From assembly GCA_036226585.1 (NCBI GenBank), contig CP108997.1:2356001-2420000 (forward strand): a stretch of 64,000 bases of DNA. The letters run 5' to 3'. The position numbers and the translations under genes are program-made. The notes beneath the pieces were generated by a model. That model did not search any database. It was not told the DNA's origin and saw only the letters and a list, made by a program, of their open reading frames with translations. How positions within the stretch are numbered: the stretch's first letter is position 1; each line of letters begins with the position of its first letter. Shown here one piece after another: positions 42,592 through 52,248 of this stretch. The DNA is from Streptomyces sp. NBC_00708 (GTDB lineage: Bacteria > Actinomycetota > Actinomycetes > Streptomycetales > Streptomycetaceae).

Positions 42592-45540
42592 ATGTCCGCT
42601 CCCGCCGCCCCGCGGCCCGCACACCCCCTCCCTGCTCCCGCTCCCCGGCCCGCCCACCGGACGCGCTTCCGCCCCGACATCGAGGGGCTGCGCGCGTTCG
42701 CCGTGCTGGCCGTCCTCGCCTTCCACGCCTCCGTGCCCGGACTGGCCGGCGGCTTCGTCGGCGTGGACGTCTTCCTCGTCATATCCGGCTACCTGATCAC
42801 CGGGCTCCTGGTCCGGGAGGCGGTCACCACCGGCCGGATCCGGCTGGGCGAGTTCTTCGCGCGCCGGGCCCGCCGGCTGCTGCCCTCGGCGGCCGTGGTC
42901 CTGGTCGCGGTCGCGGCGGCCGGGGCCTGGCTGACCGTGCCGCTGCGCCGCACGGACCTGGAGAACGACGTCGTCGCGGCGGCCCTGTCCGTGGCCAACT
43001 GGCGGTTCGTGCACCAGCGCACCGACTACCTGGCGGCCGGCCAGGACGAGAGCCCGCTGCTGCACTTCTGGTCGCTGGCGGTGGAGGAGCAGTTCTACCT
43101 GTGCTGGGGCCCGCTGCTCGCCCTGCTCGCCCTCCTGACCGCCCGCGCGGTGCGCCGGGGCCGGGCCCTGCGGCCGGCGGCCGTCGCCGTCACCGCCGTG
43201 CTGACCCTGGTCTCCTTCGCCCTGGCGCTGCGCTGGACGGACGACTCCGTCTCGCTGGCGTACCTCGGAACGCCGTCCCGGGTCTGGCAGTTCGGCGCCG
43301 GCGCGCTGCTGGCGCTGCTGCCCTGGCATCTGCTGCCCGGCCCGCGCGTACTGCGGCTGCTGTGCGGGTGGGCGGGCGCGGGCGCGCTCGTGTGGTGCGT
43401 GCTGCGGTACGACGCCTCGACGCCGTACCCCGGATACGCGGCGCTCGTCCCGACCCTGGCCACGGCGGCCGTCCTGCTGGCCGGCGCGCCCGGCCGGGGC
43501 CCGGAGACGCCCGCGCGCCTCGGGGTCGGGCGGCTGCTCGGCCTGCGCGGCCCCCGGGCGGCCGGGCGGCTGTCGTACACGCTGTACCTGTGGCACTGGC
43601 CGGTCCTCGTCCTGGCCGAGGCCCGCTTCGGCACCCTGGACTGGCCGGCCCGGGTCGCCCTCACGGCGGCCTCGGTGCTGCCGGCCCTGGCGACCCGGCA
43701 CTGGGTCGAACGGCCGCTGCGGCACAGCCGTACGGTCTCCGAGCTGCCCCGGCGGGGCCTCGCGCTGGGCGTCGCCTCCGTCGTCATCCCGGTCGTCCTG
43801 GCCCTGGTGGTCGGCACCACCACGCTGAAGCTGCTGGGCCCTGCCACCCCGGTGGACCTGAAGGGGCTGCCGCCGGGCGCGGTCACCGGCCCCGCCCTGC
43901 TGGCCCGGACCGGGGCGCAGCCCGGTGACGGTCCCCTCGTGCCGAACCCGGTCCAGGCCCGGCAGAGCTTCCCGCCGGACGGGGCGTGCGAGGTGGCCCC
44001 GGCGGTGACGAGCAGCCCGCCTTGTCTGTTCGGGGCGGTGGACAGCCCCGACCGGGTCGTCCTGCTCGGCGACTCGCACGCGGGGCAGTGGTTCTCGCCG
44101 CTGCTGAGCCTGGCGGCCGAGCGCGGCTGGGCGCTCCAGGAGCTGGTGAAGCAGGGCTGCCCGCTGCCGGAGCTGTCGGTGGTGAACCCGCAGCTGGGGC
44201 GGGTGTACCACGAGTGCGACACCTGGCGGGCGGACAGCCTGGCCCGGCTGGCCGAGGGCCCCAGGCCCCGGCTGATCGTCGTGTCCTCGCTGAACCGCTA
44301 CACGGACGACGAGCGCGCGCTGCTCAGGGGCTGGGAGCGGACGCTGAAGCCGCTGCGGGCGCTCGGGGTGCCGATCGTGTACATCGAGGACACCCCGGCC
44401 CCGGGCCGCGACGTGCCCGCCTGCGTCTCCGGTCACCTCGCGGACCCGGAGGCCTGCGCCTTCGACCGGAAGAAGGCCCGGTGGCCCGACCCGCTGGCCC
44501 GGAAGGCGGCGGCCGGCGGGCTGCCCGGGGTGCGGTCCGTCTCGGTGAACCCGGTGCTGTGCCCGGCCGCGGGCCCGACGTGCCCGGCGGTCCTGGACCG
44601 GGTCCTGCTCTACCGCGACGACACCCATCTGACCGATGTGGCCGCCGTGGTGCTGGCCCCCCGCCTCGAACGGCTCGTCACCGAGGCGGCGGGCGTCGGG
44701 ACCCGCGACGGCCGGACCACCCTGCTGGACGAGAAGTTCGACGGCCCGGCGGGCAGCCGCCCGGCCGCCTCCCGGTGGCTGTACGACCGGGGCACCTGCT
44801 ACCCGGGCTGCCCGGCCGCGCAGTGGGGCACGGGCGAGGTCGAGACCATGACGGACTCCACGGACAACGTCCGGCTGGACGGCAGGGGGGCGCTGGAGAT
44901 CGTGCCGACGCGCCGTGACGGACGCTGGTACTCGGGCCGTATCGAGTCCCGGCGCTCCGACTTCGCGCCGCCGCCCGGGGGCGTCCTGCGCATCGAGGCG
45001 TCGATCGCCCTGCCGGACGTGTCGGGCGAGGCGGCCGGTGGTTACTGGCCCGCGTTCTGGACGATGGGCGCCGGGCTGCGCGACGGCTACACCGGCTGGC
45101 CCGCCACCGGCGAGATCGACGTCATGGAGTCCGTCAACGGGCGCGAGTCGGTCTTCGGCACCCTGCACTGCGGGACGCTCGACGGCGGCCCCTGCAAGGA
45201 GCCCCTGGGGCTCACCTCGCCCCGGCAGAAGTGCGCGGGCTGCCGCGGCGCGTTCCGTACGTACGCCGTGGAGGTCGACACCGCGCCGGGCGCCGAGGAG
45301 GTCCGCTGGTCCCTGGACGGCCGGGTGTACCACCGGGTGAAGGCGTCCACGACGGGCCGGGCGGCCTGGGAGGAGGCGCTGTTGCGCGGACAGTTCCTGA
45401 TCCTCAACGTGGCCATGGGCGGCGCGCTCCCGGCCGCCGACGGCGGTACGCCGGGCCCCGCGACGCGGCCGGGCCACCCGATGCGGGTCGACCGGGTCAC
45501 CGTGTCCACCCGGGAGGGAGCCGCCTCGGACAGGCCCTAA
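42592..45540 (+). CDS. Acyltransferase-3 / SGNH / GH16 triple-domain fusion
   Basis: A 982-residue protein with three domains in one frame. (1) Membrane acyltransferase-3 (OafA/YrhL type), about residues 22-390, opening RFRPDIEGLRAFAVLAVLAFHA and with SLAVEEQFYLCWGPLLALLAL. (2) SGNH hydrolase/acyl-carrier domain, about 455-700, with LLGDSHAGQW (Gly493-His496) and DDTHLTD (Asp676-Asp677, His679). (3) GH16 domain, about 710-975, with GEIDVMESVNG carrying Glu841, Asp843, Glu846. AT3-SGNH proteins O-acylate surface glycans; GH16 cleaves beta-1,3(4)-glucans. It probably modifies and trims the product of the GT2 enzyme 15 bp upstream. The three-way fusion is unusual. Confidence 0.85.
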   Translation: MSAPAAPRPAHPLPAPAPRPAHRTRFRPDIEGLRAFAVLAVLAFHASVPGLAGGFVGVDVFLVISGYLITGLLVREAVTTGRIRLGEFFARRARRLLPSAAVVLVAVAAAGAWLTVPLRRTDLENDVVAAALSVANWRFVHQRTDYLAAGQDESPLLHFWSLAVEEQFYLCWGPLLALLALLTARAVRRGRALRPAAVAVTAVLTLVSFALALRWTDDSVSLAYLGTPSRVWQFGAGALLALLPWHLLPGPRVLRLLCGWAGAGALVWCVLRYDASTPYPGYAALVPTLATAAVLLAGAPGRGPETPARLGVGRLLGLRGPRAAGRLSYTLYLWHWPVLVLAEARFGTLDWPARVALTAASVLPALATRHWVERPLRHSRTVSELPRRGLALGVASVVIPVVLALVVGTTTLKLLGPATPVDLKGLPPGAVTGPALLARTGAQPGDGPLVPNPVQARQSFPPDGACEVAPAVTSSPPCLFGAVDSPDRVVLLGDSHAGQWFSPLLSLAAERGWALQELVKQGCPLPELSVVNPQLGRVYHECDTWRADSLARLAEGPRPRLIVVSSLNRYTDDERALLRGWERTLKPLRALGVPIVYIEDTPAPGRDVPACVSGHLADPEACAFDRKKARWPDPLARKAAAGGLPGVRSVSVNPVLCPAAGPTCPAVLDRVLLYRDDTHLTDVAAVVLAPRLERLVTEAAGVGTRDGRTTLLDEKFDGPAGSRPAASRWLYDRGTCYPGCPAAQWGTGEVETMTDSTDNVRLDGRGALEIVPTRRDGRWYSGRIESRRSDFAPPPGGVLRIEASIALPDVSGEAAGGYWPAFWTMGAGLRDGYTGWPATGEIDVMESVNGRESVFGTLHCGTLDGGPCKEPLGLTSPRQKCAGCRGAFRTYAVEVDTAPGAEEVRWSLDGRVYHRVKASTTGRAAWEEALLRGQFLILNVAMGGALPAADGGTPGPATRPGHPMRVDRVTVSTREGAASDRP

Positions 45541-46163
45541 AGGCTGTCCCGCTCCCCCGCCGCCGCGAACGCGCCCCGGGCCAGCCGGTGCAGCAGGGCC
45601 GCCGTCTCCGTACGGCCCGGCTGGGCCCCGGGGCGGCCGAGGTGCGGGGTGGAGTTCAGCAGGCCGAAGACGGCGTGGACGGCGGCGCGGGCCTCGTGCT
45701 CGGGCAGGTCCGGGTAGAGGTCGCGGACGACGGCGACCCAGACCTCGACGTACTGGCGCTGGAGCCGGCGCACCCGCTTGCGGTCGGTGTCCCGCAGGCG
45801 GTCCAGCTCGCGGTCGTGCAGGGTGATCAGGGGGCGGTCGTCGAGGGCGAAGTCGATGTGGCCCTCGATGAGCGCGTCCAGCAGGGCCTCGGGCGATCCG
45901 TCGCCGGAGGCGGCGTCCTCGGACACCCGGAGCTCCCCGCCGGCCAGCAGCCGTTCGCTGATGCCGACGAGGAGCTCGGCGAGCATCGCGTCCTTGCCGG
46001 GGAAGTGCCGGTAGAGACCGGGGCCGCTGATGCCGACGGCGGCGCCTATCTCGTCGACGCCGACACCGTGGAAGCCGCGCTCGGCGAAGAGGCGGGCGGC
46101 CTCCCGGAGGATCTGCTCGCGGCGGGTGGGGGCCGCGACGCGGGCGGCGGCATGGGTGCTCAT
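45537..46163 (-). CDS. TetR-family regulator of the leucine catabolic operon
   Basis: A 208-residue TetR regulator: HTH RREQILREAARLFAERGFHGVGVDEIGAAVGISGPGLYRHFPGKDAML at about residues 14-62 and a helical effector domain. It is divergent from the carboxylase operon with paired operators between. Homologues in this position control acyl-CoA carboxylase/leucine genes and respond to acyl-CoA intermediates (inference). Its stop codon overlaps that of the convergent AT3-GH16 gene (4 nt shared), and no terminator separates them, so read-through antisense effects are possible. Confidence 0.88.
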   Translation of the reverse strand: MSTHAAARVAAPTRREQILREAARLFAERGFHGVGVDEIGAAVGISGPGLYRHFPGKDAMLAELLVGISERLLAGGELRVSEDAASGDGSPEALLDALIEGHIDFALDDRPLITLHDRELDRLRDTDRKRVRRLQRQYVEVWVAVVRDLYPDLPEHEARAAVHAVFGLLNSTPHLGRPGAQPGRTETAALLHRLARGAFAAAGERDSL

Positions 46164-46186
46164 GAGCAGCCATTCTAGACAGGCGG

Positions 46187-46228
46187 GTTAGCGCTCGTTA
46201 ACCTGTAGCCACGTTAACGCTCATTAAC
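46187..46228. promoter_or_regulatory. Paired TetR operators upstream of the carboxylase operon
   Basis: GTTAGCGCTCGTTAAC (46187-46202) and GTTAACGCTCATTAAC (46213-46228) are imperfect palindromes that match each other at 14 of 16 positions, spaced 26 bp start to start. They sit in the 119-bp interval between the divergent TetR and carboxyltransferase genes. Confidence 0.75.
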
Positions 46229-46282
46229 AAGGTGGCGTGGACGCTCAGGAACACTGCACAACGGGCAAGGGGGCTCGACAGG

Positions 46283-47890
46283 ATGCAGCAGGCACCGGTG
46301 CTGGCGAGCGCGGCCGATCCCGCCTCGGAGGCCTGGCAGGCCAACGAGGCGGCGCATCACGCGCTCGCCGACGAGCTGCGCAAGCGGCTCGCCACGGCCA
46401 GGCTCGGCGGGGGTGAGAAGGCCCGCGCCCGGCATGTGGCGCGCGGCAAGCTGCTGCCCCGGGAGCGGGTGGACACCCTGCTCGACGCGGGCTCGCCCTT
46501 CCTGGAGCTGGCTCCGCTGGCGGCCGAGGGGCTGTACGGGGGCGCCGCGCCGGCCGCCGGGGTGATCGCCGGGATCGGCCGGGTCAGCGGCCGGGAGTGC
46601 GTGATCGTCGCCAACGACGCGACGGTCAAGGGCGGCACGTACTACCCGATGACCGTGAAGAAGCATCTGCGGGCCCAGGAGGTGGCGCTGGAGAATCGTC
46701 TCCCCTGCCTCTACCTGGTGGACTCGGGCGGCGCCTTCCTGCCGATGCAGGACGAGGTCTTCCCCGACCGCGAGCACTTCGGGCGGATCTTCTACAACCA
46801 GGCCCGGATGTCCGGCGCCGGCATCCCGCAGATCGCGGCGGTGCTGGGCTCGTGCACGGCGGGCGGGGCGTACGTCCCGGCGATGAGCGACGAGGCCGTC
46901 ATCGTCCGGAACCAGGGCACGATCTTCCTGGGCGGCCCGCCGCTGGTGAAGGCCGCCACCGGTGAGGTCGTCACGGCTGAGGAGCTGGGCGGCGGCGAGG
47001 TGCACTCCCGTACGTCGGGCGTCACCGACCACCTCGCCGAGGACGACGCGCACGCCCTGCGGATCGTGCGCAACATCGTGGCGACCCTGCCGGACCGGGG
47101 CGCGCTGCCCTGGTCCGTGCGGCCGGCCGAGGAGCCGAAGGTGGACCCGGCCGGGCTGTACGGGGCGGTCCCGGTCGACTCGCGTACCCCGTACGACGTG
47201 CGCGAGGTGATCGCCCGGGTGGTCGACGGCTCGCGGTTCGCCGAGTTCAAGGCGGAGTACGGCACGACGCTGATCACCGGCTTCGCGCACATCCACGGCC
47301 ACCCGGTCGGGATCGTCGCCAACAACGGCATCCTGTTCTCCGAGTCCGCCCAGAAGGGCGCGCACTTCATCGAGCTGTGCGACCAGCGCGGCATCCCGCT
47401 GGTCTTCCTGCAGAACATCTCGGGCTTCATGGTCGGCCGGGACTACGAGGCCGGCGGCATCGCCAAGCACGGCGCGAAGATGGTCACCGCCGTCGCCTGC
47501 ACCCGGGTGCCGAAGCTGACCGTGGTCGTCGGCGGCTCCTACGGGGCGGGCAACTACTCCATGTGCGGCCGGGCCTACAGCCCCCGCTTCCTGTGGATGT
47601 GGCCCAACGCGAAGATCTCCGTCATGGGCGGCGAGCAGGCCGCCTCCGTCCTCGCCACGGTCAAGCGCGACCAGCTGGGCGACGACTGGAGCGCCGAGGA
47701 CGAGGAGTCCTTCAAGGCCCCGATCCGCGAGCAGTACGAGACCCAGGGCAACGCGTACTACGCCACCGCCCGGCTCTGGGACGACGGGGTGATCGACCCG
47801 CTGGAGACCCGGCAGGTGCTGGGGCTCGCCCTGACCGCGTGCGCCAACGCGCCCTTGGGCGACGCCGGCTTCGGCGTCTTCCGGATGTGA
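46283..47890 (+). CDS. accD1: Acyl-CoA carboxylase carboxyltransferase subunit (methylcrotonyl-CoA carboxylase beta)
   Basis: A 535-residue biotin-dependent carboxyltransferase. The crotonase-fold duplication is clear: [62 protein letters not shown] in the N-half, and [43 protein letters not shown] with [22 protein letters not shown] in the C-half. Together with the downstream biotin carboxylase it carboxylates 3-methylcrotonyl-CoA (operon context with HMG-CoA lyase). ATG 46283 lies after AAGGGGG; an earlier GTG at 46232 overlaps the operator and is unlikely. Confidence 0.9.
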   Translation: MQQAPVLASAADPASEAWQANEAAHHALADELRKRLATARLGGGEKARARHVARGKLLPRERVDTLLDAGSPFLELAPLAAEGLYGGAAPAAGVIAGIGRVSGRECVIVANDATVKGGTYYPMTVKKHLRAQEVALENRLPCLYLVDSGGAFLPMQDEVFPDREHFGRIFYNQARMSGAGIPQIAAVLGSCTAGGAYVPAMSDEAVIVRNQGTIFLGGPPLVKAATGEVVTAEELGGGEVHSRTSGVTDHLAEDDAHALRIVRNIVATLPDRGALPWSVRPAEEPKVDPAGLYGAVPVDSRTPYDVREVIARVVDGSRFAEFKAEYGTTLITGFAHIHGHPVGIVANNGILFSESAQKGAHFIELCDQRGIPLVFLQNISGFMVGRDYEAGGIAKHGAKMVTAVACTRVPKLTVVVGGSYGAGNYSMCGRAYSPRFLWMWPNAKISVMGGEQAASVLATVKRDQLGDDWSAEDEESFKAPIREQYETQGNAYYATARLWDDGVIDPLETRQVLGLALTACANAPLGDAGFGVFRM

Positions 47891-47897
47891 GGAAGAG

Positions 47898-49988
47898 ATG
47901 ACGATGTTCGACACGGTCCTCGTCGCCAACCGCGGCGAGATCGCGGTCCGGGTCATCCGGACCCTGCGCGAGCTGGGCGTGCGCTCGGTCGCCGTCTTCA
48001 GCGACGCGGACGCCGACGCACGGCACGTACGGGAGGCCGACACGGCCGTACGGATCGGCCCCGCGCCCGCCTCCGAGAGCTATCTGAGCGCCGACCGCCT
48101 CCTGGAGGCCGCCCGCCGCACCGGCGCGCAGGCCGTCCACCCCGGCTACGGCTTCCTCGCGGAGAACGCGGCCTTCGCGCGGGCGTGCGCGGAGGCGGGG
48201 CTCGTCTTCATCGGGCCGCCCGCCGGCGCGATCTCGCTGATGGGCGACAAGATCCGGGCCAAGGAGACGGTCTCGGCGGCGGGCGTCCCGGTGGTGCCCG
48301 GCTCCTCCGGCAGCGGGCTGAGCGACGCCGAACTGGCGGACGCGGCGGCGAAGATCGGCATGCCGGTACTGCTGAAGCCCTCGGCGGGCGGCGGCGGCAA
48401 GGGCATGCGGCTCGTCCGGGACGCGGCGCTGCTCGCGGACGAGATCGCGGCGGCCCGGCGCGAGGCGCGCGCCTCCTTCGGGGACGACACCCTGCTGGTG
48501 GAGCGGTGGATCGACCGGCCGCGCCACATCGAGATCCAGGTCCTCGCCGACGCGCACGGCAACGTGGTGCACCTGGGCGAGCGCGAGTGCTCGCTCCAGC
48601 GCCGCCACCAGAAGATCATCGAGGAGGCCCCGTCCGTCCTGCTCGACGAGGCCACCCGGGCCTCGATGGGCGAGGCGGCCGTCCAGGCGGCCCGCTCCTG
48701 CGGGTACGTCGGCGCGGGCACGGTGGAGTTCATCGTCCCGGGCAACGACCCGTCCTCGTACTACTTCATGGAGATGAACACCCGCCTCCAGGTCGAGCAC
48801 CCGGTGACCGAGCTGATCACCGGCCTGGACCTGGTGGAGTGGCAGCTGCGGATCGCCGCCGGGGAGCCGCTGCCGTACGGGCAGGACGACATCACGCTCA
48901 CCGGGCACGCCGTGGAGGCCCGGGTCTGCGCCGAGGACCCGGCGCGCGGCTTCCTGCCCTCGGGCGGCACCGTGCTCGCGCTGCACGAGCCGCAGGGCGG
49001 CGGGGTGCGCACCGACTCCGGGCTCGGCGAGGGCGGCGAGGTCGGCAGCCTGTACGACCCGATGCTGTCCAAGGTCATCGCGTACGGCCCCGACCGGGCG
49101 ACCGCCCTGCGCCGGCTGCGGGTGGCCCTCGCGGACACCGTGGTCCTCGGCGTCCCGGTCAACGCGGGCTTCCTGCGCCGGCTGCTGGCCCACCCGGCCG
49201 TGGTGGCGGGCGAGCTGGACACCGGTCTGGTGGAGCGCGAGGTGGACGCGCTGGTCCCGGACGGCGTGCCGGAGGAGGTGTACGCGGCGGCCGCGCTGCT
49301 GCGACGGCACACCGCGTCGGCCGCCGCCCGCCCAGGCGCCGGCGCCTGGGCCGACCCGTTCTCGGCCGGGAGCGGCTGGCGGCTCGGCGGCACCCCGGCC
49401 CGGACGGTGTACGACTTCCACATCCCCGGCCACGACCCGGTCCAGGTGGGCCTGCGGCCGTGCGGCGGCGGGGACACGGAGCTGACGTTCGGCCATGTCG
49501 GCGAGGGCGCGAACCCGCCGCCCCCGGAGTCGGGCACCTGCGGGCCGCTCGGACCGCTGCCCGGTACGGCGGAGAAGGCCAGGACCCTCGCGGTCGGCGA
49601 GGGCCGGATCGCGCTCGAACTCGCCGGGGTCACCCATGTGTTCGCCTACGCCGTCTCCCCGGAGGGGCACTGGCTCGGCCGGGACGGCGACAGCTGGCAC
49701 GTGCGGGACCACGACCCGGTCGAGGCGTCACTGACCGGCGCCGGACGCTCGGGCGCCGACACGCTGGCCGCGCCCATGCCCGGGACGGTGACGGTGGTGA
49801 AGGTCGCGGTCGGGGACGAGGTCGCCGCCGGGCAGAGCCTGCTGGTGGTGGAGGCGATGAAGATGGAGCACGTCATCTCCGCACCGCACGCCGGCACCGT
49901 CACCGCACTCGACGTGACCGCGGGGGCCACGGTCGCCATGGACCAGGTGCTGGCCGTGGTCGTGCCCGCCGCCGGGGAGGACGTGTGA
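47898..49988 (+). CDS. accA: Biotin carboxylase/carrier subunit (methylcrotonyl-CoA carboxylase alpha)
   Basis: A 696-residue biotin-dependent subunit. Biotin carboxylase region: [22 protein letters not shown] at the N-terminus, ATP-grasp loop [44 protein letters not shown], and [15 protein letters not shown]. The C-terminal BCCP domain carries EAMKMEH with biotinyl-Lys655. It uses ATP and bicarbonate to carboxylate biotin for the partner carboxyltransferase, 7 bp upstream. The HMG-CoA lyase gene overlaps its end by 4 bp. ATG 47898 follows GAGGAAGAG. Confidence 0.92.
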   Translation: MTMFDTVLVANRGEIAVRVIRTLRELGVRSVAVFSDADADARHVREADTAVRIGPAPASESYLSADRLLEAARRTGAQAVHPGYGFLAENAAFARACAEAGLVFIGPPAGAISLMGDKIRAKETVSAAGVPVVPGSSGSGLSDAELADAAAKIGMPVLLKPSAGGGGKGMRLVRDAALLADEIAAARREARASFGDDTLLVERWIDRPRHIEIQVLADAHGNVVHLGERECSLQRRHQKIIEEAPSVLLDEATRASMGEAAVQAARSCGYVGAGTVEFIVPGNDPSSYYFMEMNTRLQVEHPVTELITGLDLVEWQLRIAAGEPLPYGQDDITLTGHAVEARVCAEDPARGFLPSGGTVLALHEPQGGGVRTDSGLGEGGEVGSLYDPMLSKVIAYGPDRATALRRLRVALADTVVLGVPVNAGFLRRLLAHPAVVAGELDTGLVEREVDALVPDGVPEEVYAAAALLRRHTASAAARPGAGAWADPFSAGSGWRLGGTPARTVYDFHIPGHDPVQVGLRPCGGGDTELTFGHVGEGANPPPPESGTCGPLGPLPGTAEKARTLAVGEGRIALELAGVTHVFAYAVSPEGHWLGRDGDSWHVRDHDPVEASLTGAGRSGADTLAAPMPGTVTVVKVAVGDEVAAGQSLLVVEAMKMEHVISAPHAGTVTALDVTAGATVAMDQVLAVVVPAAGEDV

Positions 49989-50938
49989 CGACCGCCGCAC
50001 GAACCCTGCCGATGACCGTCCCGGCCGAAGGCCTGCCCGCCCGGGTCCGCATCCACGAGGTCGGCGCCCGCGACGGCCTGCAGAACGAGAAGGGGGTCGT
50101 CCCGACCGAGGTGAAGGCGGAGTTCATCCGCCGCCTCGCCGTCGCCGGGCTGACCACGATCGAGGCGACGAGCTTCGTGCACCCCAAGTGGGTGCCCCAG
50201 CTCGCGGACGCGGAGCAGCTGTTCCCGATGCTCGGGGACATCGCGGACGTGGGCGACGTGGCCCTGCCGGTCCTCGTGCCCAACGAACGCGGGCTCGACC
50301 GGGCGCTGGCGCTCGGGGCCCGGCGGATCGCGGTGTTCGGCTCCGCGACGGAGACCTTCGCCGCGCGCAACCTCAACCGGACGGTCGACGAGTCGCTGGC
50401 CATGTTCGCGCCGGTGGTGGCCCGTGCCAGGGCGGAGGCGGTGCATGTGCGCGGCTATCTGTCGATGTGCTTCGGCGACCCCTGGGAGGGGGCCGTGCCC
50501 GTCCCGCAGGTGGTCCGGGTCGCGAAGGCGCTGAGGGACCTCGGCTGCGACGAGCTGTCGCTCGGGGACACCATCGGCGTCGCGACCCCCGGCCACGTGA
50601 CCGCGCTGCTGACCGGGCTGAACGAGGCGGGTGTGCCCACCGATGTGATCGGGGTGCACTTCCACGACACGTACGGGCAGGCCCTGTCCAACACCCTGGC
50701 CGCGCTGCGGCACGGCGTGTCCACGGTGGACGCGTCGGCGGGCGGCCTCGGCGGCTGCCCGTACGCGAAGAGCGCGACCGGAAACCTCGCCACCGAGGAT
50801 CTCGTGTGGATGCTCGACGGCCTCGGCATCGAAACCGGGGTCGACCTCGACGAGCTGACCGCCACCAGCGTGTGGCTCGCCGGACACCTGGGCCGACCCA
50901 GCCCTTCCCGTACCGTCCGCGCACTCGCGGCGCAGTGA
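49985..50938 (+). CDS. hmgL: Hydroxymethylglutaryl-CoA lyase
   Basis: A 317-residue HMGL-like TIM-barrel lyase splitting 3-hydroxy-3-methylglutaryl-CoA to acetoacetate and acetyl-CoA, the last step of leucine degradation. [18 protein letters not shown] contains the catalytic Arg and metal Asp; [14 protein letters not shown] gives the two His metal ligands, and the flexible loop [15 protein letters not shown] carries the catalytic Cys. GTG 49985 overlaps the preceding stop (GTGA), so translation is coupled. It lies between the carboxylase and dehydrogenase genes. Confidence 0.93.
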   Translation: MTTAARTLPMTVPAEGLPARVRIHEVGARDGLQNEKGVVPTEVKAEFIRRLAVAGLTTIEATSFVHPKWVPQLADAEQLFPMLGDIADVGDVALPVLVPNERGLDRALALGARRIAVFGSATETFAARNLNRTVDESLAMFAPVVARARAEAVHVRGYLSMCFGDPWEGAVPVPQVVRVAKALRDLGCDELSLGDTIGVATPGHVTALLTGLNEAGVPTDVIGVHFHDTYGQALSNTLAALRHGVSTVDASAGGLGGCPYAKSATGNLATEDLVWMLDGLGIETGVDLDELTATSVWLAGHLGRPSPSRTVRALAAQ

Positions 50939-50961
50939 ACGCCCACAAGGAGAACGTTTCC

Positions 50962-52128
50962 ATGTCCCTGGACCACCGGCTGACCGCCGAGCACGAGGAA
51001 CTGCGCCGTACCGTCGAGGAGTTCGCGCACGATGTCGTCGCCCCGAAGATCGGCGACTTCTACGAGCGGCACGAGTTCCCGTACGAAATCGTGCGCGAGA
51101 TGGGGCGGATGGGCCTGTTCGGGCTGCCGTTCCCCGAGGAGTACGGCGGGATGGGCGGCGACTACCTCGCGCTCGGCATCGCCCTGGAGGAGCTGGCCCG
51201 GGTCGACTCCTCGGTGGCGATCACGCTGGAGGCAGGGGTCTCGCTGGGCGCGATGCCGGTGTACCGCTTCGGCACCGAGGAGCAGAAGCGGCGGTGGCTG
51301 CCGAAGCTCTGCTCGGGCGAGGCGCTGGGCGCGTTCGGCCTGACCGAGCCGGACGGCGGTTCGGACGCGGGCGGCACCCGGACGACCGCCGTGCGCGACG
51401 AGGCGACGGGTGAGTGGGTGATCAACGGCTCCAAGTGCTTCATCACCAACTCCGGCACGGACATCACGGAGTTGGTGACGGTCACGGCGGTGACCGGCCG
51501 CAAGGAGAACGGCGCCCCGCTGATCTCCTCGATCATCGTCCCGTCCGGCACCCCGGGCTTCACGGTGGCCGCCCCCTACTCCAAGGTCGGCTGGAACGCC
51601 TCGGACACCCGTGAGCTGTCCTTCTCCGACGTGCGCGTCCCGCTGGAGAACCTGCTCGGCGAGGAGGGCCGGGGCTACGCGCAGTTCCTGCGCATCCTGG
51701 ACGAGGGGCGGATCGCCATCGCGGCGCTCTCGACGGGCCTGGCGCAGGGCTGTGTGGACGAGTCGGTGAAGTACGCCGCCGAGCGGCACGCCTTCGGGAA
51801 GCCGATCGGCGCCAACCAGGCCATCCAGTTCAAGATCGCGGACATGGAGATGCGGGCGCACATGGCCCGCATCGGCTGGCGCGACGCGGCCTCCCGGCTG
51901 CTGGCGGACGAGCCCTTCAAGAAGGAGGCCGCGATCGCCAAGCTGTACTCCTCCACGGTGGCCGTGGACAACGCCCGCGAGGCGACCCAGATCCACGGCG
52001 GCTACGGCTTCATGAACGAGTACCCGGTGGCCCGGATGTGGCGCGACTCCAAGATCCTGGAGATCGGCGAGGGCACCAGCGAGGTCCAGCGCATGCTGAT
52101 CGCCCGCGAGCTGGGGCTGCAGGCCTGA
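50962..52128 (+). CDS. acdH: Acyl-CoA dehydrogenase (isovaleryl-CoA type by context)
   Basis: A 388-residue acyl-CoA dehydrogenase. Signatures are AFGLTEPDGGSDAGGTRTTA, RHAFGKPIGANQAIQFKIADME and ATQIHGGYGFMNEYPVARMWRDSKILEIGEGTSEVQRMLIA. Sitting last in the carboxylase-HMG-CoA lyase operon, it most likely oxidises isovaleryl-CoA (or another branched acyl-CoA) in leucine catabolism; in Streptomyces, AcdH has been linked to branched-chain acyl-CoA oxidation. A methylglutaconyl-CoA hydratase is not in this operon. ATG 50962 follows AAGGAGAAC. Confidence 0.9.
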   Translation: MSLDHRLTAEHEELRRTVEEFAHDVVAPKIGDFYERHEFPYEIVREMGRMGLFGLPFPEEYGGMGGDYLALGIALEELARVDSSVAITLEAGVSLGAMPVYRFGTEEQKRRWLPKLCSGEALGAFGLTEPDGGSDAGGTRTTAVRDEATGEWVINGSKCFITNSGTDITELVTVTAVTGRKENGAPLISSIIVPSGTPGFTVAAPYSKVGWNASDTRELSFSDVRVPLENLLGEEGRGYAQFLRILDEGRIAIAALSTGLAQGCVDESVKYAAERHAFGKPIGANQAIQFKIADMEMRAHMARIGWRDAASRLLADEPFKKEAAIAKLYSSTVAVDNAREATQIHGGYGFMNEYPVARMWRDSKILEIGEGTSEVQRMLIARELGLQA

Positions 52129-52177
52129 GCCCGGCCCGCCCGTACGGGCCGGGGGCCGTCGACAGGTCGACATTGCG

Positions 52178-52196
52178 TGAGGTTAGGCTAGCCTTC
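52178..52196. promoter_or_regulatory. DmdR1-type iron box upstream of the siderophore receptor
   Basis: TGAGGTTAGGCTAGCCTTC matches the actinobacterial iron box TTAGGTTAGGCTAACCTAA at 15 of 19 positions. It lies 53 bp before the lipoprotein start, overlapping the likely promoter region, so expression should be repressed by Fe-DmdR1 and rise under iron limitation. Confidence 0.8.
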
Positions 52197-52248
52197 CCTT
52201 GAACGTGTCACCTGCCGGTCTCCGGCTCGTACGAAGGCGGATTCCGTC

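Noticed and set aside
41806..46173. A 1455-codon minus-strand frame opposite the GT2 and AT3-GH16 genes
   Set aside because: Same reason: composition typical of a complementary frame, while the plus strand carries full family motifs.
46232..46282. Earlier GTG start for the carboxyltransferase
   Set aside because: It begins just after the TetR operator and would add a sequence without family similarity; ATG 46283 is preferred.
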